DNA of 64,000 nucleotides, from assembly GCA_026874595.1 (NCBI GenBank), contig CM049314.1, positions 58,764,300 to 58,828,299 of the forward strand, written 5' to 3'. The DNA is from Sipunculus nudus. Its lineage: Eukaryota > Annelida > Sipuncula > Golfingiida > Sipunculidae. The translations under genes were made by a program, and so were the position numbers. Shown piece after piece: positions 11,136 to 24,203 of this stretch; positions within the stretch are counted from its first letter, which is position 1; every line of letters begins with the position of its first letter. The notes beneath the pieces are model-generated. The model was not told where the DNA came from. It saw only the letters and a program-made list of their open reading frames with translations, and ran no database searches.

Positions 11136-11694
11136 CTCCTCTTGTAGTGCCAACATTTAACAGTCATTAACAAAACATGAGCATCCTCACATCCTCATCT
11201 CTATCACCTATTCGACTAATAGAAACAATTTTTACCATGCACGTACCATTGTGTATCCAGATATGTAGATAAATCAAAACTGAGCTTGAAACAATATTAT
11301 ATAGACTCATCAATTAAAATTCAATTATATATTGCATGCTATACTACCAAACTTATCAATCTGTTTCATAATGCTGCGATACAAGGCTTTATATGTAGGA
11401 TATGCTAAGATTATATAAAACTTGATTCGCAAAGCATAATTTCTATCTTAATATTTAGAGTACTTCAACTTGTACTGGGGCTACTGGATAGGAGGTTTGA
11501 AAGACAGCGTAGATGGACGCTGGCATTGGTTGACATCTGGTGTCGAAGTTACACACACAAACTGGCATCCAGGACAGCCAGATGGAACTAAGGATCCTTG
11601 TCTACAGCTTCTTCGTGGTTTCGACTGGGCATGGAACGACAATGCTTGTTCAGATCCATTTTGGGGATCGATATGCGAAGTGGCTGTTTATTGA
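8439..11694 (+). CDS. Lectin copy 2: intact secreted PAN-like/C-type lectin gene, 4 coding exons
   Basis: Joining 8439-8508, 8805-9029, 10318-10560 and 11459-11694 gives an uninterrupted 257-codon frame. All three introns are GT-AG and phase 1. Residues 1-28 form a signal peptide (hydrophobic VKIAWLYISLTAFSQA, predicted cleavage after Ala28). Residues 29-98 hold seven cysteines (31, 39, 50, 54, 62, 72, 89) in a PAN/apple-like pattern. Residues 104-257 are a long-form CTLD with Cys pairs expected as 107-130, 147-252 and 227-243, a WIGG core at 189-192, the galactose-type QPD motif at 219-221, and WND at 238-240. Family knowledge says such proteins are secreted Ca2+-dependent carbohydrate-binding proteins, often used in molluscan recognition and immunity. 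Ligand and role here are inferred. Exon 1's donor is GTTACA, weaker than GTAACA in copies 3 and 4. It is the only copy of four without a coding lesion. Confidence 0.85.
8805..9029 (+). CDS. Copy 2 exon 2: cysteine-rich PAN/apple-like domain
   Basis: The exon is preceded by TTTGCTCTGCAG and ends CATG|GTGAGT, giving 2 + 222 + 1 bases (phase 1 on both sides). It encodes residues 24-98. The pattern C-x3-C (50-54), then C62-S-G-V-E and L-C72-I-L, resembles the middle of PAN/apple domains, where a helix is followed by a short strand and a cysteine. The assignment rests on pattern only and is moderate. The exon is a complete in-phase module, so it could be shuffled or skipped without shifting the frame. 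Confidence 0.7.
9293..9582. repeat. 145-bp tandem duplication in intron 2 of copy 2
   Basis: The segment starting 'attttgtgttacatgtttatg' is repeated with a 145-bp period (9295 and 9440). The same duplication is at 17180-17469 (copy 3) and 25060-25349 (copy 4). Copy 1 has only a single version (about 1825-1970), so the duplication marks the lineage of copies 2-4. Confidence 0.9.
10318..10560 (+). CDS. Copy 2 exon 3: first half of the C-type lectin domain
   Basis: Acceptor TTTTTAG|CT and donor CCAG|GTCAGT flank 243 bases, phase 1 on both sides. It encodes residues 99-179, with VECP (Cys107), PSCY (Cys130) and the helix W-N-M-A-R-D-N-C (Cys147) leading into E-G-D-L-V-T-I, the classic first half of a CTLD. 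The extra N-terminal cysteine pair marks the long form. All four copies keep this exon open. Copy 1 alone lacks Cys147. Confidence 0.88.
11459..11694 (+). CDS. Copy 2 exon 4: second half of the C-type lectin domain and stop
   Basis: Acceptor ATATTTAG, then 236 bases to TGA (11692-11694). It encodes residues 180-257, with WIGG, the QPD motif within W-H-P-G-Q-P-D-G, W-N-D, and the last cysteines Cys227, Cys243 and Cys252. QPD is the family's galactose/GalNAc-preferring site 2 motif, and WND supplies further Ca2+ ligands. The exon stays open in all four copies. Confidence 0.88.
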
Positions 11695-11965
11695 TCAATA
11701 GCAGCATTGTGATGTAAATCCAATATGTTAAGGGTCCTTAGCCTTAAACAGGCCTCGTTCGATCCCAATGTCAAGCTTAAAAAACCTTTGAGTAGTAACT
11801 GTAGTTGTCTGTATATAGGTATTTGTATGGCTTGTATGGCAAATGTAATGCTAAATCTTCCTTGATATTCTTACTATATTACCATGCGTCGAATGTAAGT
11901 TTTTCAATGAATCAAAGCAAATACAGATTTCTCATTCAGAAATCTTTCATGGTTCGTTTCTCATG

Positions 11966-12013
<48 letters not shown>

Positions 12014-14406
12014 GTACACGAATATAAGAAGGATATTTTGAGTATACAAGTGAGCTGTGAAACCACATATCGTACGGCCCTACAGGATACCGTTTTTTTT
12101 CATAAGAAATTACATTGCTAATAATGAAAAACACACCAATTGATTTTCAGTCCATTAAGAGCATATAAGGTGTGGTTTGTCTAATGAAATTAAACGCTGT
12201 GATATAGCGTTTTTTTCTCCCTAAAACAATGATTTCTCTGGCTCAGGAGTACCATCGAATATATTCAATTGTGCGACTTTCATATTTTCTTTTCAGAATA
12301 TATAACATTTAAAACTCCTTTGTTTGCTTGCGATAAATCCATTCAGACAAACTCTTATAATTGTAGGGTCCATATTAACAATTAAAATATATATTAAGTT
12401 TGTATTTATAAACGTTTATCTTATATTTATTCATTGAATGGGTACAACAGAATAACCGCCTGGTGTCACTCACTATTTCAATCCACTTTTTAAAAAAACA
12501 GTTGTTCATGTGGGGCTAAGAAATTTTAGTGTTAACCAATTCGGGATCACAGATAATTAGGACAGTGGTGTTATAACAATGTATTCCTAGAAGGTAAATG
12601 TTAGAACGTCTACATACGATTCTTTGTAATTTGAAATTTGTTTCTACATGGCTAATCATGGATCTTAAGTGTCTGCAAATGTTTTATTCTATTAGGCTAA
12701 CAGCTATTAAATGATACAGCTACATAAGGGTATCTCAAGCCGGTTTCGCTTAATTGAGGGGGATAGGATGGATCAAGGCGATCCATAGGTTCTCTATGTA
12801 ACTGCTAGTATTATCCCTGGTAATACATTGCAGCTAATTCCCTAGCCCATCCATTAGCAGCTTAATTAATCTACGGACTAGCTCACTGTAATCGCCTGAT
12901 TTAAATGGTAAATATCGCAGATGGACTTTGTTGATGCTAAATGGAATGAAAGAGTTCTCTTCTTTCCATTGTTGAAGCCTTATTGGAGCTTTATCTAATG
13001 GTTTGTGTTCCCCTTTTACCTTTAAATTATTGGAACCCGTGAACGTCCAAAATGTAATAAAGTTTACTTTTATTAACCAAAAAGACCTTTGTTTGGTTCA
13101 GTTACGGGGTGCACACAGCGCGTGAGTAAAGCAACATCTAAAAAATGCTAAGCATATGATGAAATATGGCTTAATGATATTCGCCTATTTCGTCATTGTG
13201 GTGGCTATGTTAACAGTCATTTCAGATTTTTAATTATGTCATTTTACCTGAAATGCTGCTGATGCCCACATCTTGCTGCTGAAACAATGTTTTATGAGCA
13301 ACAACATGTTATGCAGGTCACTTGAAAGAGAAGGTAATTCTTTGCCTCTACATTGCATTTTAAAAATTTTGGACTTTACGCAATGCGTTCACTTTATTTA
13401 TTCTTTTAAAACCTGAAATGCGTTAAAAGGCACTTTGAGGATCATAAAGACTTCGTTTGATTGAGGGCTATAAGGCACTTCTTAGTTATCCATCTTAATA
13501 AAAAAACCTTCAGTTATATAGGTAGGATGTTCATCCATGAATCAGCTACAATGCTAATTCCGGTACCTGTTCAGTGAAAGGTTTAATGTAAATGATCCAG
13601 AGTGACCTCATTCAACCTAAAACAGACAATGGTCCAGTATACATCGTACCATCTTAATAAATAGTTTATATGTGATTACTAAAATATTTTAAAAGGATGT
13701 TGCGTCTGTAAATTAACTTTTCAACAAAACGTGTAAAACTGACACCTGATTGCTATGCAACTTAATTATAAGCAATTACCTGTTATATAAGGACATAGAG
13801 ATAGGATAAGGAATCTACTTTGGATTTTTCATGGTATCATCCTTTTTTTTGTCTTAACATTTAATATATGTTAAAAAATCACCAAAGGCTAACAAAAGAA
13901 TTACTTGCGTTTAGTCCAGTGGGGATGCAGGAGCTCTTTCGTAAGTTTATCCGTTCACCTAAAGATGAAACACTACTTTCTAGATTTTGGCTAAGGCAAA
14001 CATTCCATGGCCGTTTGACTCCTGCTGGCCCAAAACCTGCAAAATACTTGAATATCTTATATATCACCTTAACTGCCGTGAACAATAAAATGTTTACTTC
14101 ATAAAACTTAGGATTATTTAATTTGCCCTAAAATTAAACGGCGTTTTTTAAATAACGTTGCACCACACCAGTTTCGTTTGATTACGTTCTTTTATTTTGA
14201 GTTATCCTTGGGCGTATGTGAACCAGAACAGTCTCAAAGTATGTTACACACTTATTGTAAAACATAATTTATTCATTTGAACAAAAGCGTCCATAGAGAA
14301 TAATTATGAGTCGCCAGTTTCTATATTTTAGCCGAGGCAAAAATTTCATGAACTTTTGAACCCTGCTAACCTATATGCTGATCTTATTTATATGTTATAT
14401 TTCATC
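11695..14406. other. 3' flank and spacer of array unit 2
   Basis: Homologous to 4102-6552. An (AT)n tract lies near 11972-12010. The AATAAA found at 4606 in unit 1 is AATGAA here (12183-12188), so a different poly(A) site would be needed. The next hexamer I see is AATAAA at 13056-13061. About 270 bp at 12254-12527 is absent from unit 1, identical in layout in unit 3 and only partly present in unit 4. No gene is recognised. Confidence 0.55.
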
Positions 14407-15275
14407 TGCTAATAACTCAGCAACTTTTACAGCCAGACAGGTCTAGTTTTCGGCATTTCATAACATTTGGCCAGCCTAACATGACAAACCTGAAATGCTT
14501 ATAACTCGGCGACTTTTACAGCTACACAGGTCTAGTTTTCGGCATTTCATAACATATGACCAGCTTGATATGCCAGAAAAGAAATCAGGCCAAATCTCGC
14601 ACCATCCCTCGTCAAGCGAGAAAATACGATATATCATGGAAATGCTTATGACTAGGCGACTTTTACAGCTACTCAGGTCTAGTTTTCGGAATTTGGTAAC
14701 ATTTGGCCAACTCGACATAGTAAAACTGCGAGACTGGCCAAATCGCACACTTTATCTGGTCAAATGTGAAACGATAAAAATGTGAAACGATAAGAAACGA
14801 GATTTCACAGAAATGCTAATAACTCAGCGACTTTTAGAGCTAGACAGGTCTAGTTTTCGGCATTTCATAACATTAAGCCAGCTTGACATGACAAACCTGC
14901 AAGACTAGCCAAATCTCCCGCCATATCTCGTTTAACGAGAAAAAACGAGATTTCGCGGAAATACTTATAACTCGGCGACTTTTAGAGCTAGACAGGTCTG
15001 GTTTTCGGCCTTCATAATATTAAGCCAGCTTGACATGACAAACCTGCAAGACTAGCCAAATCTCCCACCATATCTCGTCAAACGATAAAAAACGACATTT
15101 CACAGATGTGCTGATAACTCAGCGACTTTTTAAGCTAGACAGGTCTAGTTTTCGGCATTTCAAAACATTTGGCCAGCTTGACATGACAAATCTGAAAACT
15201 TCTCACTGCTTCTTGTCAAACGAGATCAACGGGATTTCATGGAAATGTTTGAACTTGGTCCCTTTTACACTAGAA
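14407..15275. repeat. 148-bp tandem satellite in unit 2
   Basis: Monomers align at 14420, 14509, 14656, 14827, 14975, 15122 and 15260. The step 14656-14827 is irregular (171 bp), pointing to an internal deletion relative to unit 1. The others are 147-148 bp, apart from the truncated first (89) and diverged last (138). Confidence 0.85.
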
Positions 15276-16324
15276 AGGTATGCAGCTATTCAAGGTCAGC
15301 ATGCATACATAAACGTATTATTCGTTTCTGCTGCCCCCACAATGTTGCTCATTCATATGACTATTTCTACATGCACTCTCCGTCTATCTGTCTGTATTAT
15401 TTCCATTTCCGGCAAGCGCGTGACCTCTGGTCATCTTGTTTTTATCGTAGACTTCTCAAGCAAAACAATTTACAAATAATATCGAGCTTTTAGTAAATTC
15501 CATAGGTAAAATCGGTTTGGCTTCAATTGCTCGTGGTTTATTATATACTAACATACCGACCGGGCGGGGGGGGGGGGGTGTCCTGTTTCTATCCATTGTT
15601 AATGGGTTCACTTAAACTCGGTTCCAATAAATGCCAGTCATTTATTGACATATTCAATACAGCCTTTTTCTCGTCCTACAAAAGGGCTATAGCCAGCTCA
15701 CCTGTATCTGATTGAACGTGTGCAAATGTGTCAAAATATGAAGGAATCTGTAAGTGGCCTGTCAGTAATTCACATAGCGTATTATCTGTTCCTGTCAGAA
15801 TTTTCCAAAAAGAGTATCAGACAAAGAGCATTTCCTATCTTGTTATATTTATTTTAGGACAGCGATTTTTTTTTCAATTTCAATGGCGATTCCATCTGCA
15901 GCAGCTATATGACAGCTTTTATAGGTTATATTTTCATCAAATTTGTCGGGAAATGGATATGTAGACCGACATTTAACCGTGTTGTGCAGATGTTTCCGGT
16001 GTACGGCTGAAGGTAACAGAACTATACACTACACTTGACGTATATACCATACATTTTAAACCATGTCAATTAATGATAATTTAAGTTATATTAACAATTT
16101 TCACTGAAATGTTTGTTCTGGGTTGTCTTAGAAATTAGAAGAACTACAAATGAAAGTGTAGAATACACAAGTATTACACATCGTTTCCATCAATTTACTT
16201 TAATAATCGTACGTGAAACAGAAAAACTTAATGACAGATACAGGCTCATGTATGGATAGTATGTTCGAGTATTTATATGTTATGTTTTATCCACTGTTTT
16301 GTCTTTCACGTTCAAGGGTTTAAC
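15276..16324. promoter_or_regulatory. Upstream region of lectin copy 3
   Basis: Homologous to 7401-8438, with a longer G-tract (about 15566-15578). It must hold the promoter if copy 3 is transcribed. Apart from the TATA-like stretch near the ATG, no element can be assigned. Confidence 0.35.
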
Positions 16325-18964
16325 ATGGACAACTGTACAAAATTGTTTTCTTGGAACTCAGTTAAGATTGCCTGGTTATATATCTCACTCACAGGTAACA
16401 GAAATACACTTAGAATGAAACGATGTGGTATAGTACAATTGCTGCTTATTTTAATATCATTACGCACCCTGAGAGAGCATTATATATAAACATCAACCCC
16501 ATAAACAAAGTATAATACGATATAATGATAAATTACTAACTGAATAAAAGACCATTTTTGAATTACGACTATCTTTATATTTAAAAATACGAACTTTTCG
16601 CTTCATTGAACAACGAAGAATATTCATCATCATCATTTGATATATTGAAATATAATGCAATTGGGAAACTGGTCATCATTTGCTCTGCAGCATTTTCTCA
16701 AGCGGACGTGTGCTCTCAAAGCAATGTCTTAAAATGTGTGCATGTCAAAAATGTACCCACAAGAGCCTGCAGACAAATATGCAGCACACAGACTATCCCA
16801 GAATGAAGCGGTGTAGAAATACGTACCGATCTGTGTATCTTGCGAACAAATAGAAGGGCTTCAGCTTCTGCTGACTTTCGCTCCTGCTCCTTTCCCAAAT
16901 CGAAACCTCAGCAAGGTGAGTTGTGAAGTGAAGAGAGGGGATAAAGAGTAACCTCCCCCAAGTGTAGACGGAGAGGATTCATAATTAGATATTTAGCAGC
17001 GTTGTAAACGTGTTTGTTTGTGGTTATCTTAATAATTTCATTTACCCGTATGAGTATTTTTTATTTACGTCGTTAAACAAATATTTAACTGGAAACCCAT
17101 GGAATGAAATAGACTATTTGAATAGCTGATTTAGTGAATAAAGTCACATTCATTTTTATGCATAAAAGTTTTATAGGAAAATTTTGTGTTACATGTTTAT
17201 GATATTTTCGTGATAAGTAAGATTCTTTATTTAATAAATTAAGAAATAGGAATTTTGTATTTTGTAAAAATAACAGAAACAACGTTTATTATAGAACATT
17301 AATAAATTATGGATGTCTAAGAGCAATTTTGTGTTACATGTTTATGATATTTTCGTGATAAGTAAGATTCTTTATTTAATAAATTAAGAAATAGGAATTT
17401 TGTATTTTGTAAAAATAACAGAAACAACGTTTATTATAGAACATTAATAAATTATGGATGTCTAAGAGCTAACTTTGAACTAAGAAAGCTTGATTAAGTA
17501 CACTAAATTTTAGAATACTTCAACATCTACAATATGCTACAGACAGTAAATTATCATATCTTCTGAGACCAATCATTTACGCATTTAAACATTTAAACTC
17601 TTGACACTTACGTATTATAAACTTTTCTTACAGCTAACCCCCACTTACATTTGGTTACATTTACAAACATTAGCAGAAATAATAAAAATTATGCTGCTAC
17701 GACGGAATCAAGATAAGATTAATTAACTACAGTGAATTAAAATAATAAGAAAGCGAGAACACTATATAGGAGAAGTCAGTTTATTTTCACTAATTTCATT
17801 GATAACGTCCAACGTCACTAGAAGCATGCATAAGGAACCTCATAAGCTACCGATTAGCTGTTTTATTCCATAAACATTAACAATATAACTATCAAAGTGA
17901 ATCTGGCTACACATGATAGCAGTGTCACTGGGTTCTTTGTAGATAACAAATGTTGCTTTTCTTGTCATGTTACGCATACAGCTTATCATCAACTCACGTG
18001 TCAAACCTTGTTTTAGGAGAATAAACGCCGAATCTCAATGAGCAACCACTAATGAAACAAATGGAAAATGGCATATTTCCAGTATTTTTTACTGATTATT
18101 GGCGTTATGATAACAATCCGGCCAGTTGAACAGATTTAAGTTTAACAATGGTCTTCACTTCATTTTCTGTTGGGACAACTTTATATTATATTTTGTTTTT
18201 AGCTTTTGATGAGACAGAAGTTGAGTGTCCGATGGGATATTCCCATTCTTTACGACGGGGATACATGACAGTAACAGGCGAAATCATTCCGTCTTGTTAC
18301 CAGTTTGAGAGGTCAAGGTGGTCTTGGACCATGGCGAAGGACAAATGTAAAGAGTATGAGGGGGATTTAGTAACCATAGAAACACGTGATGAAGAGAAAC
18401 ATCTTTACTGGATTATCAAAGGTCACAAGGACTTGCAGAGACCAGGTCAGTTATAGTGTAAAATTCTGACACAGATTCCCTGTCACTGACAGAAGGAGTG
18501 TTCTTACCTTAAACTTAATTTACTGAAACATAAGAATTTAACTACGATCAGAACTTCAAAATATTCTTGTTTGTATTACATTCCCCAGCCAGTACTAAAA
18601 CCCAACAACCCCCCCCCCCCCCCCCCACCCTTACTTGTTGCTCCCTGTAAATTCCGTCGTTGTGATCAGTCCTCCATACTTCAGCATCTTCTTGCCTGAT
18701 GTGGTGCCTGTTTATCCGTCACAGAAAGGGTATTGTGATATGTATAACTCCCCTGCACCCGATCAATATATAAGTACGCAGTATGTATACATATGCAGCA
18801 AAACCCTGCACAGAATAAAGCGATTCAGGAGAAGAAAAGTCATCGCCCAAAGGAGAACACCCTAGCACGTGTCAACATGAAAAATCAATCATTCTTTTCC
18901 AGGATTATCTAATATACACTTGGAATATACTTGTGCATTTTTTGTTAAAAAAGGCTTCGCTTGC

Positions 18965-19015
<51 letters not shown>

Positions 19016-19574
19016 CTCCTCTTGTAGTGCCAACATTTAACAGTCATTAACAAAACATGAGCATCCTCACATCCTCATCTCTATCACCTATTCGACTAAT
19101 AGAAACAATTTTTACCATGCACGTACCATTGTGTATCCAGATATGTAGATAAATCAAAACTGAGCTTGAAACAATATTATATAGACTCATCAATTAAAAT
19201 TCAATTATATATTGCATGCTATACTACCAAACTTATCAATCTGTTTCATAATGCTGCGATACAAGGCTTTATATGTAGGATATGCTAAGATTATATAAAA
19301 CTTGATTCGCAAAGCATAATTTCTATCTTAATATTTAGAGTACTTCAACTTGTACTGGGGCTACTGGATAGGAGGTTTGAAAGACAGCGTAGATGGACGC
19401 TGGCATTGGTTGACATCTGGTGTCGAAGTTACACACACAAACTGGCATCCAGGACAGCCAGATGGAACTAAGGATCCTTGTCTACAGCTTCTTCGTGGTT
19501 TCGACTGGGCATGGAACGACAATGCTTGTTCAGATCCATTTTGGGGATCGATATGCGAAGTGGCTGTTTATTGA
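16325..19574 (+). pseudogene. Lectin copy 3: one in-frame TGA in the PAN-like exon
   Basis: All four exons and splice sites are preserved: 16325-16394 (donor GTAACA), 16691-16915, 18203-18445 and 19339-19574, with the same lengths as in copy 2. The single lesion is TGA at 16804-16806, where copy 2 has TGT for Cys62. Translation would give a 61-residue truncated product ending inside the PAN-like domain. The CTLD exons remain open, with QPD and WND intact. Intron 2 has the 145-bp duplication, and intron 3 has poly-C (about 18607-18626) and (AT)n (18967-19013). Because exon 2 is symmetrical (phase 1-1), skipping it would restore a frame joining signal peptide to CTLD, so transcripts could still matter. 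I call it a pseudogene on present evidence. Confidence 0.75.
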
Positions 19575-19845
19575 TCAATAGCAGCATTGTGATGTAAATC
19601 CAATATGTTAAGGGTCCTTAGCCTTAAACAGGCCTCGTTCGATCCCAATGTCAAGCTTAAAAAACCTTTGAGTAGTAACTGTAGTTGTCTGTATATAGGT
19701 ATTTGTATGGCTTGTATGGCAAATGTAATGCTAAATCTTCCTTGATATTCTTACTATATTACCATGCGTCGAATGTAAGTTTTTCAATGAATCAAAGCAA
19801 ATACAGATTTCTCATTCAGAAATCTTTCATGGTTCAATTCTCATG

Positions 19846-19891
<46 letters not shown>

Positions 19892-22283
19892 GTACACGAA
19901 TATAAGAAGGATATTTTGAGTATACAAGTGAGCTGTGAAACCACATATCGTACGGCCCTACAGGATACCGTTTTTTTCATAAGAAATTACATTGCTAATA
20001 ATGAAAAACACACCAATTGATTTTCAGTCCATTAAGAGCATATAAGGTGTGGTTTGTCTAATGAAATTAAACGCTGTGATATAGCGTTTTTTTCTCCCTA
20101 AAACAATGATTTCTCTGGCTCAGGAGTACCATCGAATATATTCAATTGTGCGACTTTCATATTTTCTTTTCAGAATATATAACATTTAAAACTCCTTTGT
20201 TTGCTTGCGATAAATCCATTCAGACAAACTCTTATAATTGTAGGGTCCATATTAACAATTAAAATATATATTAAGTTTGTATTTATAAACGTTTATCTTA
20301 TATTTATTCATTGAATGGGTACAACAGAATAACCGCCTGGTGTCACTCACTATTTCAATCCACTTTTTAAAAAAACAGTTGTTCATGTGGGGCTAAGAAA
20401 TTTTAGTGTTAACCAATTCGGGATCACAGATAATTAGGACAGTGGTGTTATAACAATGTATTCCTAGAAGGTAAATGTTAGAACGTCTACATACGATTCT
20501 TTGTAATTTGAAATTTGTTTCTACATGGCTAATCATGGATCTTAAGTGTCTGCAAATGTTTTATTCTATTAGGCTAACAGCTATTAAATGATACAGCTAC
20601 ATAAGGGTATCTCAAGCCGGTTTCGCTTAATTGAGGGGGATAGGATGGATCAAGGCGATCCATAGGTTCTCTATGTAACTGCTAGTATTATCCCTGGTAA
20701 TACATTGCAGCTAATTCCCTAGCCCATCCATTAGCAGCTTAATTAATCTACGGACTAGCTCACTGTAATCGCCTGATTTAAATGGTAAATATCGCAGATG
20801 GACTTTGTTGATGCTAAATGGAATGAAAGAGTTCTCTTCTTTCCATTGTTGAAGCCTTATTGGAGCTTTATCTAATGGTTTGTGTTCCCCTTTTACCTTT
20901 AAATTATTGGAACCCGTGAACGTCCAAAATGTAATAAAGTTTACTTTTATTAACCAAAAAGACCTTTGTTTGGTTCAGTTACGGGGTGCACACAGCGCGT
21001 GAGTAAAGCAACATCTAAAAAATGCTAAGCATATGATGAAATATGGCTTAATGATATTCGCCTATTTCGTCATTGTGGTGGCTATGTTAACAGTCATTTC
21101 AGATTTTTAATTATGTCATTTTACCTGAAATGCTGCTGATGCCCACATCTTGCTACTGAAACAATGTTTTATGAGCAACAACATGTTATGCAGGTCACTT
21201 GAAAGAGAAGGTAATTCTTTGCCTCTACATTGCATTTTAAAAATTTTGGACTTTACACAATGCGTTCACTTTATTTATTCTTTTAAAACCTGAAATGCGT
21301 TAAAAGGCACTTTGAGGATCATAAAGACTTCGTTTGATTGAGGGCTATAAGGCACTTCTTAGTTATCCATCTTAATAAAAAAACCTTCAGTTATATAGGT
21401 AGGATGTTCATCCATGAATCAGCTACAATGGTAATTCCGGTACCTGTTCAGTGAAAGGTTTAATGTAAATGATCCAGAGTGACCTCATTCAACCTAAAAC
21501 AGACAATGGTCCAGTATACATCGTACCATCTTAATAAATAGTTTATATGTGATTACTAAAATATTTTAAAAGGATGTTGCGTCTGTAAATTAACTTTTCA
21601 ACAAAACGTGTAAAACTGACACCTGATTGCTATACAACTTAATTATAAGCAATTACCTGTTATATAAGGACATAGAGATAGGATAAGGAGTCTACTTTGG
21701 ATTTTTCATGGTATCATCCTTTTTTTTGTCTTAACATTTAATATATGTTAAAAAATCACCAAAGGCTAACAAAAGAATTACTTGCGTTTAGTCCAGTGGG
21801 GATGCAGGAGCTCTTTCGTAAGTTTATCCGTTCACCTAAAGATGAAACACTACTTTCTAGATTTTGGCTAAGGCAAACATTCCATGGCCGTTTGACTCCT
21901 GCTGGCCCAAAACCTGCAAAATACTTGAATATCTTATATATCACCTTAACTGCCGTGAACAATAAAATGTTTACTTCATAAAACTTAGGATTATTTAATT
22001 TGCCCTAAAAGTAAACGGCGTTTTTTAAATAACGTTGCACCACACCAGTTTCGTTTGATTACGTTCTTTTATTTTGAGTTATCCTTGGGCGTATGTGAAC
22101 CAGAACAGTCTCAAAGTATGTTACACACTTATTGTAAAACATAATTTATTCATTTGAACAAAAGCGTCCATAGAGAATAATTATGAGTCGCCAGTTTCTA
22201 TATTTTAGCCGAGGCAAAAATTTCATGAACTTTTGAACCCTGCTAACCTATATGCTGATCTTATTTATATGTTATATTTCATC
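19575..22283. other. 3' flank and spacer of array unit 3
   Basis: Almost the same as the unit 2 spacer, including the 270-bp block and the AATGAA variant. An (AT)n tract lies at about 19854-19888. No gene is recognised. Confidence 0.55.
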
Positions 22284-23150
22284 TGCTAATAACTCGGCAA
22301 CTTTTACAGCCAGACAGGTCTAGTTTTCGGCATTTCATAACATTTGGCCAGCCTAACATGACAAACCTGAAATGCTTATAACTCGGCGACTTTTACAGCT
22401 ACACAGGTCTAGTTTTCGGCATTTCATAACATATGACCAGCTTGATATGCCAGAAAAGAAATCAGGCCAAATCTCGCACCATCCCTCGTCAAGCGAGAAA
22501 ATACGATATATCATGGAAATGCTTATGACTAGGCGACTTTTACAGCTACTCAGGTCTAGTTTTCGGAATTTGGTAACATTTGACCAACTCGACATAGTAA
22601 AACTGCGAGACTGGCCAAATCGCACACTATATCTGGTCAAATGTGAAACGATAAAAATGTGAAACGATAAGAAACGAGATTTCACAGAAATGCTAATAAC
22701 TCAGCGACTTTTAGAGCTAGACAGGTCTAGTTTTCGGCATTTCATAACATTAAGCCAGCTTGACATGACAAACCTGCAAGACTAGCCAAATCTCCCGCCA
22801 TATCTCGTTTAACGAGAAAAAACGAGATTTCGCGGAAATACTTATAACTCGGCGACTTTTAGAGCTAGACAGGTCTGGTTTTCGGCCTTCATAACATTAA
22901 GCCAGCTTGACATGACAAACCTGCAAGACTAGCCAAATCTCCCACCATATCTCGTCAAACGATAAAAAACGACATTTCACAGATGTGCTGATAACTCAGC
23001 GACTTTTTAAGCTAGACAGGTCTAGTTTTCGGCATTTCAAAACATTTGGCCAGCTTGACATGACAAATCTGAAAACTTCTCACTGCTTCTTGTCAAACGA
23101 GATTAACGGGATTTCATGAAAATGTTTGAACTTGGTCCCTTTTACACTAG
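22284..23150. repeat. 148-bp tandem satellite in unit 3
   Basis: Same monomer layout as unit 2 (starts at 22297, 22386, 22533, 22704, 22852, 22999, 23137), including the irregular 171-bp step. This shows that the internal deletion predates the separation of units 2 and 3. Confidence 0.85.
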
Positions 23151-24203
23151 AAAGGTATGCAGCTATTCAAGGTCAGCATGCATACATAAACGTATTATTC
23201 GTTTCTGCTGCCCCCACAATGTTGCTCATTCATATGACTATTTCTACATGCACTCTCCGTCTATCTGTCTGTATTATTTCCATTTCCGGCAAGCGCGTGA
23301 CCTCTGGTCATCTTGTTTTTATCGTAGACTTCTCAAGCAAAACAATTTACAAATAATATCGAGCTTTTAGTAAATTCCATAGGTAAAATCGGTTTGGCTT
23401 CAATTGCTGGTGGTTTATTATATACTAACATACCGACCGGGCGGGGGGGGGGGGGGGTGTCCTGTTTCTATCCATTGTTAATGGGTTCACTTAAACTCGG
23501 TTCCAATAAATGCCAGTCATTTATTGACATATTCAATACAGCCTTTTTCTCGTCCTACAAAAGGGCTATAGCCAGCTCACCTGTATCTGATTGAACGTGT
23601 GCAAATGTGTCAAAATATGAAGGAATCTGTAAGTGGCCTGTCAGTAATTCACATAGCGTATTATCTGTTCCTGTCAGAATTTTCCAAAAAGAGTATCAGA
23701 CAAAGAGCATTTCCTATCTTGTTATATTTATTTTAGGACAGCGATTTTTTTTTCAATTTCAATGGCGATTCCATCTGCAGCAGCTATATGACAGCTTTTA
23801 TAGGTTATATTTTCATCAAATTTGTCGGGAAATGGATATGTAGACCGACATTTAACCGTGTTGTGCAGATTTTTCCGGTGTACGGCTGAAGGTAACAGAA
23901 CTATACACTACACTTGACGTATATACCATACATTTTAAACCATGTCAATTAATGATAATTTAAGTTATATTAACAATTTTCACTGAAATGTTTGTTCTGG
24001 GTTGTCTTAGAAATTAGAAGAACTACAAATGAAAGTGTAGAATACACAAGTATTACACATCGTTTCCATCAATTTACTTTAATAATCGTACGTGAAACAG
24101 AAAGACTTAATGACAGATACAGGCTCATGTATGGATAGTATGTTCGAGTATTTATATGTTATGTTTTATCCACTGTTTTGTCTTTCACGTTCAAGGGTTT
24201 AAC
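23151..24203. promoter_or_regulatory. Upstream region of lectin copy 4
   Basis: Homologous to 15276-16324. It has the longest G-tract of the three (about 23442-23457). No distinct regulatory motif can be assigned. Confidence 0.35.

Noticed and set aside
16804-16806. TGA at a cysteine codon read as selenocysteine
   Set aside because: Cys-to-TGA is suggestive, but copy 4 also has TGA at an arginine codon, the change is one base from TGT, and a SECIS element was not identified. Pseudogenisation is simpler.
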